From an uncultured Prevotellaceae bacterium (GTDB lineage Bacteria; Bacteroidota; Bacteroidia; Bacteroidales; Bacteroidaceae), in contig CADBAP010000007.1 of NCBI GenBank assembly GCA_902792685.1, positions 1 to 45,395 on the forward strand: 45,395 bases of DNA. Reading direction: 5' to 3'. The position numbers were made by a program, and so were the translations under genes. Below, one piece after another: positions 7,381-14,461 of the stretch. Position 1 is the stretch's first letter. The number at the start of each line of letters is the position of its first letter. The notes beneath the pieces are model-generated. The model was given only the letters and a program-made list of their open reading frames with translations, searched no databases and was not told where the DNA came from.

Positions 7381-8157
7381 TCAATATCCAGGATTGTCGG
7401 GCTGCAGGATATCTACGCTTGCAGCTTTATAGTCCTTATCGGGCACCTTCATGATGATGGGGTGGTCTGTTTCCTTGCTCATCATCCATTTAGCCACTAA
7501 ATCGAACCACTCAGCTGCTGCCTTGGGCGTAGGGTGGGCGTGGTCTTTCTTGCGTGCTAACGTAAGATGAGTGCTGTCGAAATAACGGTCTTTACCCACA
7601 TGCTTCACAATCAGTTCGTTGATACCCGTATCTTCTTTCCAGTTGGGAGGACTGATCCATACAAACGGGATGTTGCCAATCTTCTTGACAATCGACTGGA
7701 TATACTGGTCTCGTTTGTCCAAATCGCGTACAAACAGTTCGTTGCTGCACAGACAGACGACGATGAATGTGGGATGGTATTGTGCGATGTAATGCTCCAA
7801 TGTCTTGGTCGTGCCCCATTTCTCAGAGCTGGAGCTGTACCAGATAACCGTGTGCAGCGTATGTCCGTTGAAGCCGGCATAGTCGTCGAAGCGGTGTGTC
7901 AACCCCTCCAACATAGAGTCGCCGATAAACAGGAAGGTTTGTTTGCAGGTATCAGGCGTTTGCTGCTTCTTTTTCTTTTCCTCAGCCTCCTTCTTGATCT
8001 GCACGGAATCCACCTTCGGTTTCGCCTCCAAAGCCTTCAAACTGATTTTCTTTACCTCAAACGGTTCTGTACCGAGTTCAATAGGACTCAGCGCATAGGC
8101 AACGACGGCAATGAGGGCTGTCGTCAGCAATAGCAGGGTTTTGAGGCGAGGGGACAT
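7381..8157 (-). CDS. SGNH-hydrolase-fold protein, likely partner of the MBOAT acyltransferase
   Basis: This 258-aa protein has an N-terminal membrane anchor or uncleaved signal (about 6-24), then a charged Lys/Glu-rich linker (about 35-66) and an SGNH domain. The nucleophile block is F-L-F-I-G-D-S-M-L-E-G (about 75-85), the Asn block C-L-C-S-N-E-L (about 133-139), and a late D-x-x-H (F-D-S-T-H-L-T-L) supplies Asp and His. Anchored SGNH proteins beside an MBOAT gene commonly perform the final O-acetyl transfer in the periplasm (AlgJ/AlgX, PatB); I infer the same role here. A degenerate 33-nt tandem repeat (8159-8192) precedes the start. The acceptor polymer is unknown. Confidence 0.82.
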   Translation of the reverse strand: MSPRLKTLLLLTTALIAVVAYALSPIELGTEPFEVKKISLKALEAKPKVDSVQIKKEAEEKKKKQQTPDTCKQTFLFIGDSMLEGLTHRFDDYAGFNGHTLHTVIWYSSSSEKWGTTKTLEHYIAQYHPTFIVVCLCSNELFVRDLDKRDQYIQSIVKKIGNIPFVWISPPNWKEDTGINELIVKHVGKDRYFDSTHLTLARKKDHAHPTPKAAAEWFDLVAKWMMSKETDHPIIMKVPDKDYKAASVDILQPDNPGY

Positions 8158-8158
8158 T

Positions 8159-8252
8159 TAGATGGGATTTATGGGCTTGATGGGGTTAATGGGAATGCTA
8201 TATAAGAGAGTGTGGGAGCCTTTCCCTCTTTCTCTCGTTCTCTTCGTTCTCG
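8159..8252. repeat. GATGGG-type tandem repeat and CT-rich repeat upstream of the SGNH gene
   Basis: Positions 8160-8192 contain GATGGGATTTATGGGCTTGA-like units matching those at 5694 and 7287. Positions 8217-8252 are CT-rich and include GTTCTCTTCGTTCTC, repeated exactly at 11179-11193 after tpiA. The CT block abuts the exodeoxyribonuclease stop codon. Confidence 0.65.
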
Positions 8253-9011
8253 TCAGAGGTCTTTTTTGAGAACCAGTTCCACCGGACAATGGTCGCTGCC
8301 GAGGATTTCGGTGTGGATGCTAGCATCTTTCACACGTTCCATCAGACGGTTGGACACCACGAAGTAGTCGATGCGCCACCCTGCGTTCTTCTGTCTGGCC
8401 TGGAAACGGTATGACCACCATGAATACGTCACCTGGTCTGGATAGAGCGTACGGAAGGTATCGGTAAAACCACTGTTGAGCAGGATGGTAAACTTCTCGC
8501 GCTCCTCATCGGTGAAACCGGCGTTTTTGCGATTGGTCTTCGGATTTTTCAGGTCAATCTCTTCGTGGGCCACATTCAGGTCGCCACAGACAATCACGGG
8601 TTTTACGGCATCCAGTTTCAGCAGATACGTACGGAAATCGTCTTCCCATTGCATGCGGTAGTCGAGGCGTTTCAATCCGTCCTGTGAGTTGGGTACATAG
8701 ACGCAGACGAGGAAGAAGTCTTCCATCTCCAGTGTGACGATACGTCCTTCGTGGTCGTGCTCGTCGATGCCCATGCCGTAGGTCACGTTCAGCGGCTTGT
8801 GCCTGGTGTAGATAGCAGTGCCGGAATAGCCTTTTTTGTCGGCATAGTTCCAATACGACTCATAGCCAGGGAACTGTAGGTCGAGCTGTCCGGCCTGCAT
8901 CTTCGTTTCCTGCAGACAGAAGAAATCGGCATCAAGGGTCTTGAATGTGTCCTCAAAACCTTTTCCTGCGCAAGCGCGTAAGCCGTTTACATTCCAAGAG
9001 ATAAACTTCAT
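8253..9011 (-). CDS. xth: Exodeoxyribonuclease III (AP endonuclease, EEP family)
   Basis: This 252-aa cytoplasmic enzyme belongs to the ExoIII/ExoA branch of exonuclease-endonuclease-phosphatase proteins, which repair abasic sites and 3' blocked ends. Visible motifs are S-W-N-V-N-G-L-R-A (residues 5-13), Q-E-T-K-M-Q (metal-binding Glu), G-D-L-N-V-A-H-E-E-I-D-L-K-N-P (about 143-157) and the C-terminal S-D-H-C-P-V with the catalytic His. Length and motif order are normal. The start is 4 nt after the upstream lipoprotein stop, so the two are probably co-transcribed. Confidence 0.95.
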   Translation of the reverse strand: MKFISWNVNGLRACAGKGFEDTFKTLDADFFCLQETKMQAGQLDLQFPGYESYWNYADKKGYSGTAIYTRHKPLNVTYGMGIDEHDHEGRIVTLEMEDFFLVCVYVPNSQDGLKRLDYRMQWEDDFRTYLLKLDAVKPVIVCGDLNVAHEEIDLKNPKTNRKNAGFTDEEREKFTILLNSGFTDTFRTLYPDQVTYSWWSYRFQARQKNAGWRIDYFVVSNRLMERVKDASIHTEILGSDHCPVELVLKKDL

Positions 9012-9015
9012 AAGC

Positions 9016-9672
9016 TTATTTTTCTTCTTCCGTAGTTTTCGGGGTATAGTCGTTGGTGAGATACATCAGTTCGTCGATGGTATAGTCGTTGTAGTCAACT
9101 TGTACGTCACGAACCAGAACGGGCAGCGTGAAGGCTTTGTTGTAAACCGTTGCAATACTCTCGTAGCGTGTGCCCAGATAGTTCAATACCACCCAGAAGT
9201 TGATGGTTACCTCTTTGCCGTCCACCGTGAACTTCATGCTTTCGGGTGTCACGTAATAGCGATAGAGACCTTGGTCGATATACACCGCGTATTCCGGATC
9301 TACCAGATCCACCTTGGCTGTCATATTAACAGGATCGGCCTTTTCCAACAGCTCCTTCAAATCCAGATGGCGCGTCACGTTGGCGATGGCTTCCAAGGGG
9401 AAGTTGGTAATGGTCAGTTGCATATTTGCGGCGTTTACATTCCATGTGGCTGGCAGACTCTTTTCCTCCAACACATTTTCGAGGTCATTTGCCTGCAAAT
9501 AAACAAGGTAGCCGGAATAATTGCCGTTGATGGCTTGTTTGTAAAGGGCTTTCTCTGCGTCAGTCAGGTTTCTGGCTTCCAGTTCGTTATCGTCGCTGCT
9601 GTCGCATGAGGTGAACAGTCCTGTTGCCAACAAACATACGGCAAACAGCATGTAGTACTTGATTGTTTTCAT
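9016..9672 (-). CDS. Predicted lipoprotein, DUF4840-like
   Basis: This 218-aa protein begins MKTIKYYMLFAVCLLATGLF, followed by T-S-C (lipobox, Cys at 23) and an acidic D-S-S-D-D-N-E-L stretch. It is expected to be exported and lipidated. The mature part is mostly predicted strand with alternating hydrophobics and a central T-I-N-F-W-V-V-L-N-Y-L. It resembles Bacteroidales DUF4840 proteins as I remember them, but I cannot confirm this by search and the function is unknown. It is in line with folE upstream and xth downstream. The 60-nt spacer to folE contains GACGACAT tandem repeats. Confidence 0.75.
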   Translation of the reverse strand: MKTIKYYMLFAVCLLATGLFTSCDSSDDNELEARNLTDAEKALYKQAINGNYSGYLVYLQANDLENVLEEKSLPATWNVNAANMQLTITNFPLEAIANVTRHLDLKELLEKADPVNMTAKVDLVDPEYAVYIDQGLYRYYVTPESMKFTVDGKEVTINFWVVLNYLGTRYESIATVYNKAFTLPVLVRDVQVDYNDYTIDELMYLTNDYTPKTTEEEK

Positions 9673-9690
9673 TGTTTTTAGTTATTATTT

Positions 9691-9731
9691 TCGTTATGAC
9701 GACATGACGATATGTCGTTATGTCGTCGATT
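9691..9731. repeat. CGACAT / ATGTCG tandem-inverted repeat between folE and the lipoprotein gene
   Basis: The stretch contains GACGACATGACGATATGTCG followed by TTATGTCGTCGA. It is direct copies of a GTCGTTAT-like unit on one strand facing their complements, so it can fold into a long imperfect hairpin. It fills most of the spacer. Confidence 0.65.
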
Positions 9732-9732
9732 C

Positions 9733-10326
9733 TTAAATTCTCTTTGATTCGCCGCGCAGCAGATTCATGAACTCCTCGCGGGTCTTGGCCTGGTTGAAGG
9801 CACCGCTGAAGTCGCTTGTCGTGGTGATGGCATTCTGTTTCTCTACGCCTCGCATCTGCATGCACATGTGCTTGGCTTCGATCACCACCATCACACCCAG
9901 AGGTTTCAGGGTCTGCTGGATGCAGTCCTTGATCTGCTGCGTCAGGCGTTCCTGCACTTGCAGGCGGTGACTGTAGATATCCACCACGCGTGCAATCTTG
10001 CTCAGGCCAGTGATGTAGCCGTTGGGGATGTAGGCCACGTGTGCCTTGCCATAGAATGGAATCATGTGGTGCTCGCACATCGAGAAGAAATCGATGTCTT
10101 TGACGATAACCATCTGGTTGTATTTCTCTTCAAAGAGGGCATCGGTCAGCACCTTGTGCGGGTCTTGCGTATAGCCACGAGTGAGTATCTGCATAGCTTT
10201 CGCCACGCGCATCGGCGTCTTGAGCAGTCCTTCGCGCTCTGTGTCTTCTCCTAACAGCTGGAGTATGCTTTTATAATGTGCCGCGAGTTCGTCGAGTCCT
10301 TCGCGAAATTCAGTTTCCGGATTCAT
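9733..10326 (-). CDS. folE: GTP cyclohydrolase I
   Basis: This 197-aa enzyme converts GTP to 7,8-dihydroneopterin triphosphate, the first step of folate and pterin synthesis. The zinc and active-site motif [14 protein letters not shown] (about 84-97), the [15 protein letters not shown] segment, and the late H-M-C-M-Q-M-R-G-V (third zinc Cys) are all present. Length is normal. The order SPOR protein, folE with tpiA just upstream is, to my recollection, conserved in Bacteroides. An ACAAGTTT tandem repeat fills the upstream spacer. Confidence 0.96.
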   Translation of the reverse strand: MNPETEFREGLDELAAHYKSILQLLGEDTEREGLLKTPMRVAKAMQILTRGYTQDPHKVLTDALFEEKYNQMVIVKDIDFFSMCEHHMIPFYGKAHVAYIPNGYITGLSKIARVVDIYSHRLQVQERLTQQIKDCIQQTLKPLGVMVVIEAKHMCMQMRGVEKQNAITTTSDFSGAFNQAKTREEFMNLLRGESKRI

Positions 10327-10327
10327 T

Positions 10328-10360
10328 TTACAAGTTTACAAGTTTACAGGTTTACAAGTT
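10328..10360. repeat. Tandem ACAAGTTT repeat upstream of folE
   Basis: About four imperfect copies of an 8-9-nt unit (ACAAGTTT, ACAGGTTT) directly precede the folE start codon, followed by a T-run. It is probably untranslated leader. Confidence 0.7.
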
Positions 10361-10396
10361 TTTTCGAACGATGTTCTCAAGGAACTCCAAGTTTAC

Positions 10397-11074
10397 TTAG
10401 TTGCTAACCGTTATTTTTCCTGCCACGATGCAAGCACCCGTGTAGCCCATACCCCTGATGCCGCTAAGCACCTTCTCGGCATCCTTGCGCTCGCTGAAAT
10501 TGCCTACCTGACAAATCCAGCGTGGGGTGACGAAATGCACATAGACAGGCAGGCTGGGGTATTTGGCTTTTACCCGCTGTCCTGCTGTCTGTGCTTTCTG
10601 TTTTCCCTCACGAGTATTATCTCCCGTACATACCTGTACACGGAAGCCGTTGACTTTCTTGCCACCCTTGACGATTTTCTTGCGGGCGATGGTAGGAGCG
10701 TTCTCGTCGGTCTCGGTTGGTTCCTCAACCTTTTTCTTGACGATACGCTTATCCTTCGTCTCATTGTTTTTGACAGCATCGTCCTTTTCCTTGGAAGCAT
10801 TGTCTTTTTCCTTGGTAACATTGTCTTTGTCCTTGGAAACATTGTCCTTGTGGGGCACTTCCACCTTGGCCTGTGTCTGCACCTTGTTTTCTTTCGGTGG
10901 AGCCACGTTGATAGGTGTTTTACCGTTTACAAGGTCGTCGATGTCGGAACTTTCCTTGATGGTAACGGTTCCTTGACCCGCTTCCTGCTTCTGGATGTCT
11001 TCCAGAAAGGTTTGCGCCTGAGCACCTGTCAGTCCTAAGAAGACGAATGACAAGATAGCAACGAATTGTTTCAT
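10397..11074 (-). CDS. SPOR-domain exported protein with Lys/Asp/Asn-rich low-complexity linker
   Basis: This 225-aa protein starts with a signal peptide (MKQFVAILSFVFLGLTGAQAQ) and is probably periplasmic. Residues about 60-115 form a low-complexity linker of repeated K-D-N-V-S-K-D / K-E-K-D-N-A-S units. The C-terminal domain (about 138-222) is a SPOR domain, with F-R-V-Q-V-C-T-G, a repeated K-A-x-x-A-G helix, W-I-C-Q-V-G-N-F and a final G-Y-T-G-A-C-I-V. SPOR domains bind glycan strands of septal peptidoglycan lacking stem peptides. It lies between tpiA and folE. The linker is encoded by imperfect DNA repeats (10740-10850) and may vary in length between strains. Confidence 0.88.
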   Translation of the reverse strand: MKQFVAILSFVFLGLTGAQAQTFLEDIQKQEAGQGTVTIKESSDIDDLVNGKTPINVAPPKENKVQTQAKVEVPHKDNVSKDKDNVTKEKDNASKEKDDAVKNNETKDKRIVKKKVEEPTETDENAPTIARKKIVKGGKKVNGFRVQVCTGDNTREGKQKAQTAGQRVKAKYPSLPVYVHFVTPRWICQVGNFSERKDAEKVLSGIRGMGYTGACIVAGKITVSN

Positions 11075-11082
11075 ATTTATTA

Positions 11083-11200
11083 GTCGTTTGGGGGGTTAGT
11101 CGTTTGGTCGTTTAGGGAATTTAGAGAGTTTAAGGAGATTAGGAAGTTTAGGGAATGTTATTTTCTCTCCTTTCTCCCGTTCTCTTCGTTCTCATTTCTC
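11083..11200. repeat. TTTAGGGA-type degenerate tandem repeat and CT-rich repeat between tpiA and SPOR genes
   Basis: Positions 11084-11158 contain imperfect GTCGTTTGG and TTTAGGGAA / TTTAAGGAG units. Positions 11161-11198 are CT-rich with GTTCTCTTCGTTCTC shared with 8237-8251. No gene is seen. Confidence 0.65.
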
Positions 11201-11201
11201 T

Positions 11202-11960
11202 TTATCCTCTTGCATCGATAATGCACTTGAAGTCGGCAGCTTTCAATGAAGCACCGCCAATCAGTCCACCGTCGATATCAGGGTTGGCAAACAGCTCTGC
11301 TGCATTCTTTGCATTACAGCTTCCGCCATAGAGGATCGTGGTGTCGTCGGCAACAGCCTGTCCGTATTTCTCAGCGATGACGCTACGGATGAAGGCATGC
11401 ATCTCCTGAGCCTGCTCTGCAGTAGCTGTCTTACCTGTACCGATTGCCCATACGGGTTCGTAGGCGATGGTGATGTTGCGGAACTCTTCTTCACTAAGGT
11501 TCATCACGCTACCATCCATTGCGGCTTTCACACATTTGTTCTGAATGTTGGCTTCACGCTCTTCCAGTACTTCTCCTACGCAGAAGATAACCTTCAGACC
11601 GTTCTTGATGGCCAACTTCACTTTCTCTTCCAACATTTCGTAGGTTTCTTTCTGGTAAGCACGACGCTCAGAGTGACCAAGGATCACATACTGTGCACCC
11701 GTTGATTTCACCATCTCTGCGCTAACCTCTCCTGTGAACGCACCTTTTTCTTTGTCGGCACAGTTTTCAGCACCTACCTTGATGACATTTTCATCAACCA
11801 ACTGGGCTACAGAAGCCAAGTGGATGAAAGGTGTGCAGATGACAACCTCACAGTTGGGGCGGTCGTTGACAAGCATTTCGTTCAGCTCTTTTGCCAGAGC
11901 GATTCCTTCTTGCAGGTTCATGTTCATTTTCCAATTTCCTGCTACAATTTTCTTTCTCAT
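11202..11960 (-). CDS. tpiA: Triosephosphate isomerase
   Basis: This 252-aa glycolytic enzyme interconverts dihydroxyacetone phosphate and glyceraldehyde 3-phosphate. All catalytic elements are visible: G-N-W-K-M-N near the N-terminus (active-site Lys), I-L-G-H-S-E-R-R (His about 97), [12 protein letters not shown] (catalytic Glu about 169 and the flexible loop), Y-G-G-S-C-N-A-K-N and G-G-L-I-G-G-A-S-L for phosphate binding. It follows the MauE/DoxX gene by 14 nt and is probably in the same transcript. A CT-rich repeat follows its stop. Confidence 0.97.
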   Translation of the reverse strand: MRKKIVAGNWKMNMNLQEGIALAKELNEMLVNDRPNCEVVICTPFIHLASVAQLVDENVIKVGAENCADKEKGAFTGEVSAEMVKSTGAQYVILGHSERRAYQKETYEMLEEKVKLAIKNGLKVIFCVGEVLEEREANIQNKCVKAAMDGSVMNLSEEEFRNITIAYEPVWAIGTGKTATAEQAQEMHAFIRSVIAEKYGQAVADDTTILYGGSCNAKNAAELFANPDIDGGLIGGASLKAADFKCIIDARG

Positions 11961-11974
11961 TACCTTTTAATTTA

Positions 11975-13354
11975 TTAAACAGAATTTATATAATTGTCTT
12001 CTTGAACTCCCTGAACTCCTTGAACTTCTTGAACTTCTTGAACTCCCTGAACTCCTTGAACTCCCTGAACTCCCTGAACTCCCTGAACTCCTTGAACTCC
12101 TTGAACAGGTCTTTTCCTCTTCACAAATCGCGTCCAAGCCCAGAGGCGGTCGGCGACCGTCAGGACGAGCAGCGGCAGGATAAACCACAGTATGATGCGC
12201 AGAATCTTTCCTGGCACCGAGTCTTCCGGCATCTGCAATGCCCGTATGCCTTCTGTCTGTAAGTCGGGCAGGAAGTGGTGACTCCATTTCCGAATAACTG
12301 TTCCTTTTTTCAGCAGCACCAGTCCGGGATTGCTTCGGATAATCGTCTTCAGTGTCGTCCCGTCGGCTCGGCAGAAAGGATATTCCGCACCCGTCAGGTC
12401 GCGCCATTTGTTGATGCTCTTGTCGGAACTTGCTGTCACACAGTAGAATGGCAGTCCATTGTCTTCAGCATATTCATATATCTGGTCGATTTCTCCGAAA
12501 CAGGAGTCGTCGGCTTTCTCCAAGTAGGGTGCCACCAGCAGGAACGTGTATCCTGTATCGGTCAGCACCTCTTCTGTGATATCGTCACCCGTCTCCTGCT
12601 CTGTCAGTGAGAAGTCGTGGATGGGTGGCACATAACCCTCTTCCGTTTGCACGGTCTTTGAGTCGATGAACGTCCATGTGGAGTCTGGATAGTCGTTCAG
12701 GGTAAATTCCTTCTGCTCTCCGTTCTTCTCCAGGATGAATGTGGTTTCAAACTGTGGTTGCTTTTCTCCTTCTGGAATCTCCATACCCTTTTTGATGTCG
12801 GCTCCGATGTGATAGGGGCGGAAGTCGAACTGCGGTAGGTCGTACAGGCTCCACAGGCTTGTCAGGAGGATGAATACCACCGTGAAGTTGATGACAATCC
12901 ACTGGTTGGTCCTTGAGATAAACCGCATCATCATCATCGGGTTTCTCACCACCACGATGGCACAAGTCAGCAAAATGGCATTCTTGCCGAACGTTTGCCA
13001 GTTGGTCAGTGTGATAGCATCGCCAAAGCATCCGCAATCAGAGATAGGGTTCCACAGTGCCAACCACAGCGTGATGAGCGTCATGAAAGCCATCAGTCCT
13101 GTCGCTATCCGCGACGATACACGGCGCTGAATAGCAAACAGCAGGAAGATACCCAGACAGAACTCCAATGCGCACAGACCTACCGACATCGTCATTGTCA
13201 GCCAGTCGGGTAGGAGTCCGGCCAGTCCCACCGCCTCCATGTAGTCTTCTATCTTGTACTGCGTACCCGATGGGTCCACAGCTTTCACGTACCCTGAGAA
13301 AATCAGCGTTACCGCTAAGACGAATCGACAGATGTTAACTAATACTTTTTTCAC
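11975..13354 (-). CDS. BT_3928-type MauE/DoxX membrane protein with thioredoxin-like region and VQG repeat tail
   Basis: This 459-aa inner-membrane protein has four N-terminal helices of MauE/DoxX type (about 5-140), including C-A-L-E-F-C-L-G and a conserved N-P-I-S-D-C-G-C-F-G-D loop. A further helix lies near 150-170. A large soluble part (about 175-385) resembles a redox-like domain (F-L-L-V-A-P-Y-L-E-K-A-D-D...F-Y-C-V-T-A-S-S), and another helix sits near 390-415. It may act in thiol-disulfide chemistry; this is family-level inference. The C-terminal tail is 12 consecutive V-Q-G / V-Q-E tripeptides from a 9-bp tandem repeat (12000-12107). It sits between DUF1599 and tpiA. Confidence 0.88.
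   Translation of the reverse strand: MKKVLVNICRFVLAVTLIFSGYVKAVDPSGTQYKIEDYMEAVGLAGLLPDWLTMTMSVGLCALEFCLGIFLLFAIQRRVSSRIATGLMAFMTLITLWLALWNPISDCGCFGDAITLTNWQTFGKNAILLTCAIVVVRNPMMMMRFISRTNQWIVINFTVVFILLTSLWSLYDLPQFDFRPYHIGADIKKGMEIPEGEKQPQFETTFILEKNGEQKEFTLNDYPDSTWTFIDSKTVQTEEGYVPPIHDFSLTEQETGDDITEEVLTDTGYTFLLVAPYLEKADDSCFGEIDQIYEYAEDNGLPFYCVTASSDKSINKWRDLTGAEYPFCRADGTTLKTIIRSNPGLVLLKKGTVIRKWSHHFLPDLQTEGIRALQMPEDSVPGKILRIILWFILPLLVLTVADRLWAWTRFVKRKRPVQGVQGVQGVQGVQGVQGVQGVQEVQEVQGVQGVQEDNYINSV
12000..12107. repeat. 12-copy 9-bp tandem repeat inside the MauE/DoxX gene
   Basis: The minus-strand unit is GTTCAGGGA or GTTCAAGGA/GAA, repeated 12 times without interruption. It is in frame and encodes V-Q-G or V-Q-E. 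Copy-number change would keep the frame. The unit resembles the GTTCTAGG-type repeat at the right edge of the window. Confidence 0.95.
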
Positions 13355-13383
13355 GCGTTTCGTTTTGTTCTCGTGTTACGAGT

Positions 13384-13413
13384 TCCCTCCCTTCGGGAGG
13401 GTTAAGGGTGGGT
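13384..13413. repeat. GC-rich palindrome supplying the DUF1599 stop codon
   Basis: CCCTCCC-TTC-GGGAGGG followed by a TTAAGGGTGGG tail. The TTA at 13402-13404 is the stop codon (TAA) of the DUF1599 gene, so its last codons (K-T-H-P) are repeat-derived. Confidence 0.85.
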
Positions 13414-13944
13414 TTTTATCGCTCCAAACACCGAGTAGTTGATGATATCCATGTAGTTGGAATCGATGCCCTCGCTCACGAGTGTCTCGCCAGCCAGGTC
13501 CTCAATCTCCTTCACACGCTGAATCTTCGTCAGGATGAAGTCGGTATAGGAACTTACACGCATCGAGCGCCACGCCTCGTCGTAGTCGTGGTTCTTCTTC
13601 AGCATCAGTTCCAGCGCCTCGCGGGCATGTTGGTCGTAGAGTGCCATCGCCTCTTTTGCCGACATATCCACCTTATCGACATAGCCGCGCTCTAACTGTA
13701 TCAGTCCTACGATGCCGTAGTTGATCAGCGCGATGAACTCCGGACGGATGCCTTCGCCCACCAGCGATTCCTTCTTGATCTCCAGCGAACGGATGCGCTT
13801 CGCCTTGATAAACAGCTGGTCGGTCAGTGACGACGGACGCAGGATGCGCCATGATGCACCATAGTCGTGCAGTTTCTTTTCAAACAACGTCCGACATTCC
13901 GCCATCACGTCCTTAAACTGTTGTTCTGTTATTTCTGTCGACAT
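13402..13944 (-). CDS. DUF1599 (nucleotide-modification-associated-like) protein
   Basis: This 180-aa protein contains two copies of one module: C-R-T-L-F-E-K-K-L-H-D-Y-G-A-S-W-R (about 15-31) with I-N-Y-G-I-V-G-L-I-Q, and A-L-E-L-M-L-K-K-N-H-D-Y-D-E-A-W-R (about 106-122) with I-N-Y-S-V-F-G-A-I. Each pairs a K-x-H-D-Y-x-x-x-W-R motif with an I-N-Y motif, the DUF1599 pattern. The biochemical role is unknown. The ATG at 13944 was chosen because it has a good ribosome-binding site (AAGAAGGAG) 6-7 nt upstream; a longer open frame crosses the promoter. It heads the housekeeping run, with a -7 box at 13969-13976. Its C-terminus is cut into by a palindromic repeat. Confidence 0.9.
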   Translation of the reverse strand: MSTEITEQQFKDVMAECRTLFEKKLHDYGASWRILRPSSLTDQLFIKAKRIRSLEIKKESLVGEGIRPEFIALINYGIVGLIQLERGYVDKVDMSAKEAMALYDQHAREALELMLKKNHDYDEAWRSMRVSSYTDFILTKIQRVKEIEDLAGETLVSEGIDSNYMDIINYSVFGAIKTHP

Positions 13945-13968
13945 ATTACTCCTTCTTGTTATAAGGTG

Positions 13969-13976
13969 CAAAGTTA
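13969..13976 (-). promoter_or_regulatory. -7 box (TAACTTTG) for the DUF1599-tpiA-folE run
   Basis: Minus-strand TAACTTTG matches TAnnTTTG exactly and lies 24 nt before the DUF1599 ATG, with a Shine-Dalgarno AAGGAG between. A perfect TTTG -33 box is not seen. A CGACA-A6-TGTCG-type inverted repeat at 14006-14022 lies upstream and could be a binding site. Confidence 0.6.
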
Positions 13977-14182
13977 CATCATTTTTTCTAAAATAACGTG
14001 AGTTCGACAAAAAAATGTCGGAATCTTCTATAAACAAGTTTTTGGGATCCTGCATCCTGGGATTTTGAAATAAAATCCTACACCTTACATATATGTTTGT
14101 AAGTTATTGATTATCAAGTAGATATAACTTTACTTTGTAAAAATATCCTACAAAATCGTACGTTTTAAGTACACTGGTCTCT

Positions 14183-14275
14183 GAAAGAGGCTCTTTTACC
14201 CTCCAAAAGAGCCTCTTTTGGTCACCAACGGAGCCTCTTTTACTGATCAAAAGAGCCTCTTTTGTCAGAAAACGG
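14183..14275. repeat. 22-bp-period array of AAAAG-N5-CTTTT palindromes
   Basis: Four 15-nt units begin at 14183, 14205, about 14227 and 14249, exactly 22 nt apart. Cores are GAAAGAGGCTCTTTT, AAAAGAGCCTCTTTT, ACGGAGCCTCTTTT and AAAAGAGCCTCTTTT. Spacers (7 nt) differ. An AAAACGG follows. The same architecture recurs at 45195-45266. Confidence 0.85.
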
Positions 14276-14369
14276 TATAATACCACAAAATAGCATCAAA
14301 AAATATGAAATATCATCGTGATTTTATCATTTGTGAATGTAAGATATGTGTAGTATTCTGTAGCATGAA

Positions 14370-14400
14370 ACAGCCGACAAACCCAGAGTTTATCGGCTGT
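14370..14400 (-). terminator. Hairpin downstream of the giant fimbrial operon
   Basis: CAGCCGA (14371-14377) pairs with TCGGCTG (14393-14399), extended inward by AAAC/GTTT after one mismatch and outward by A-T. It lies about 60 nt past the stop of the 2829-aa gene on the minus strand and is followed there by only TTT, so it is a weak intrinsic terminator candidate. Confidence 0.45.
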
Positions 14401-14461
14401 CTGTAGAGTGTAGGTTAAATACTGAAAACTCTATGTATAGGGTTATCAAGTGAAACTGCGA

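Larger units (their letters stand above)
13977..14461. other. Non-coding gap between the housekeeping run and the fimbrial operon
   Basis: No convincing gene in about 490 nt. It holds an inverted repeat (14006-14022), a possible rightward -7 box TATGTTTG (14092-14099), the 22-bp-period palindrome array (14183-14263) and a hairpin (14370-14400). Confidence 0.8.

Noticed and set aside
10535-11038. 167-codon plus-strand frame with hydrophobic repeats
   Set aside because: It is the complement of the Lys/Asp/Asn-rich SPOR linker; its repetitive hydrophobic look comes from the DNA repeats.
14004-14024. CGACA-A6-TGTCG inverted repeat as a terminator
   Set aside because: The T-run is in the loop, not after the stem, and it lies upstream of a promoter; kept only as a possible binding site.
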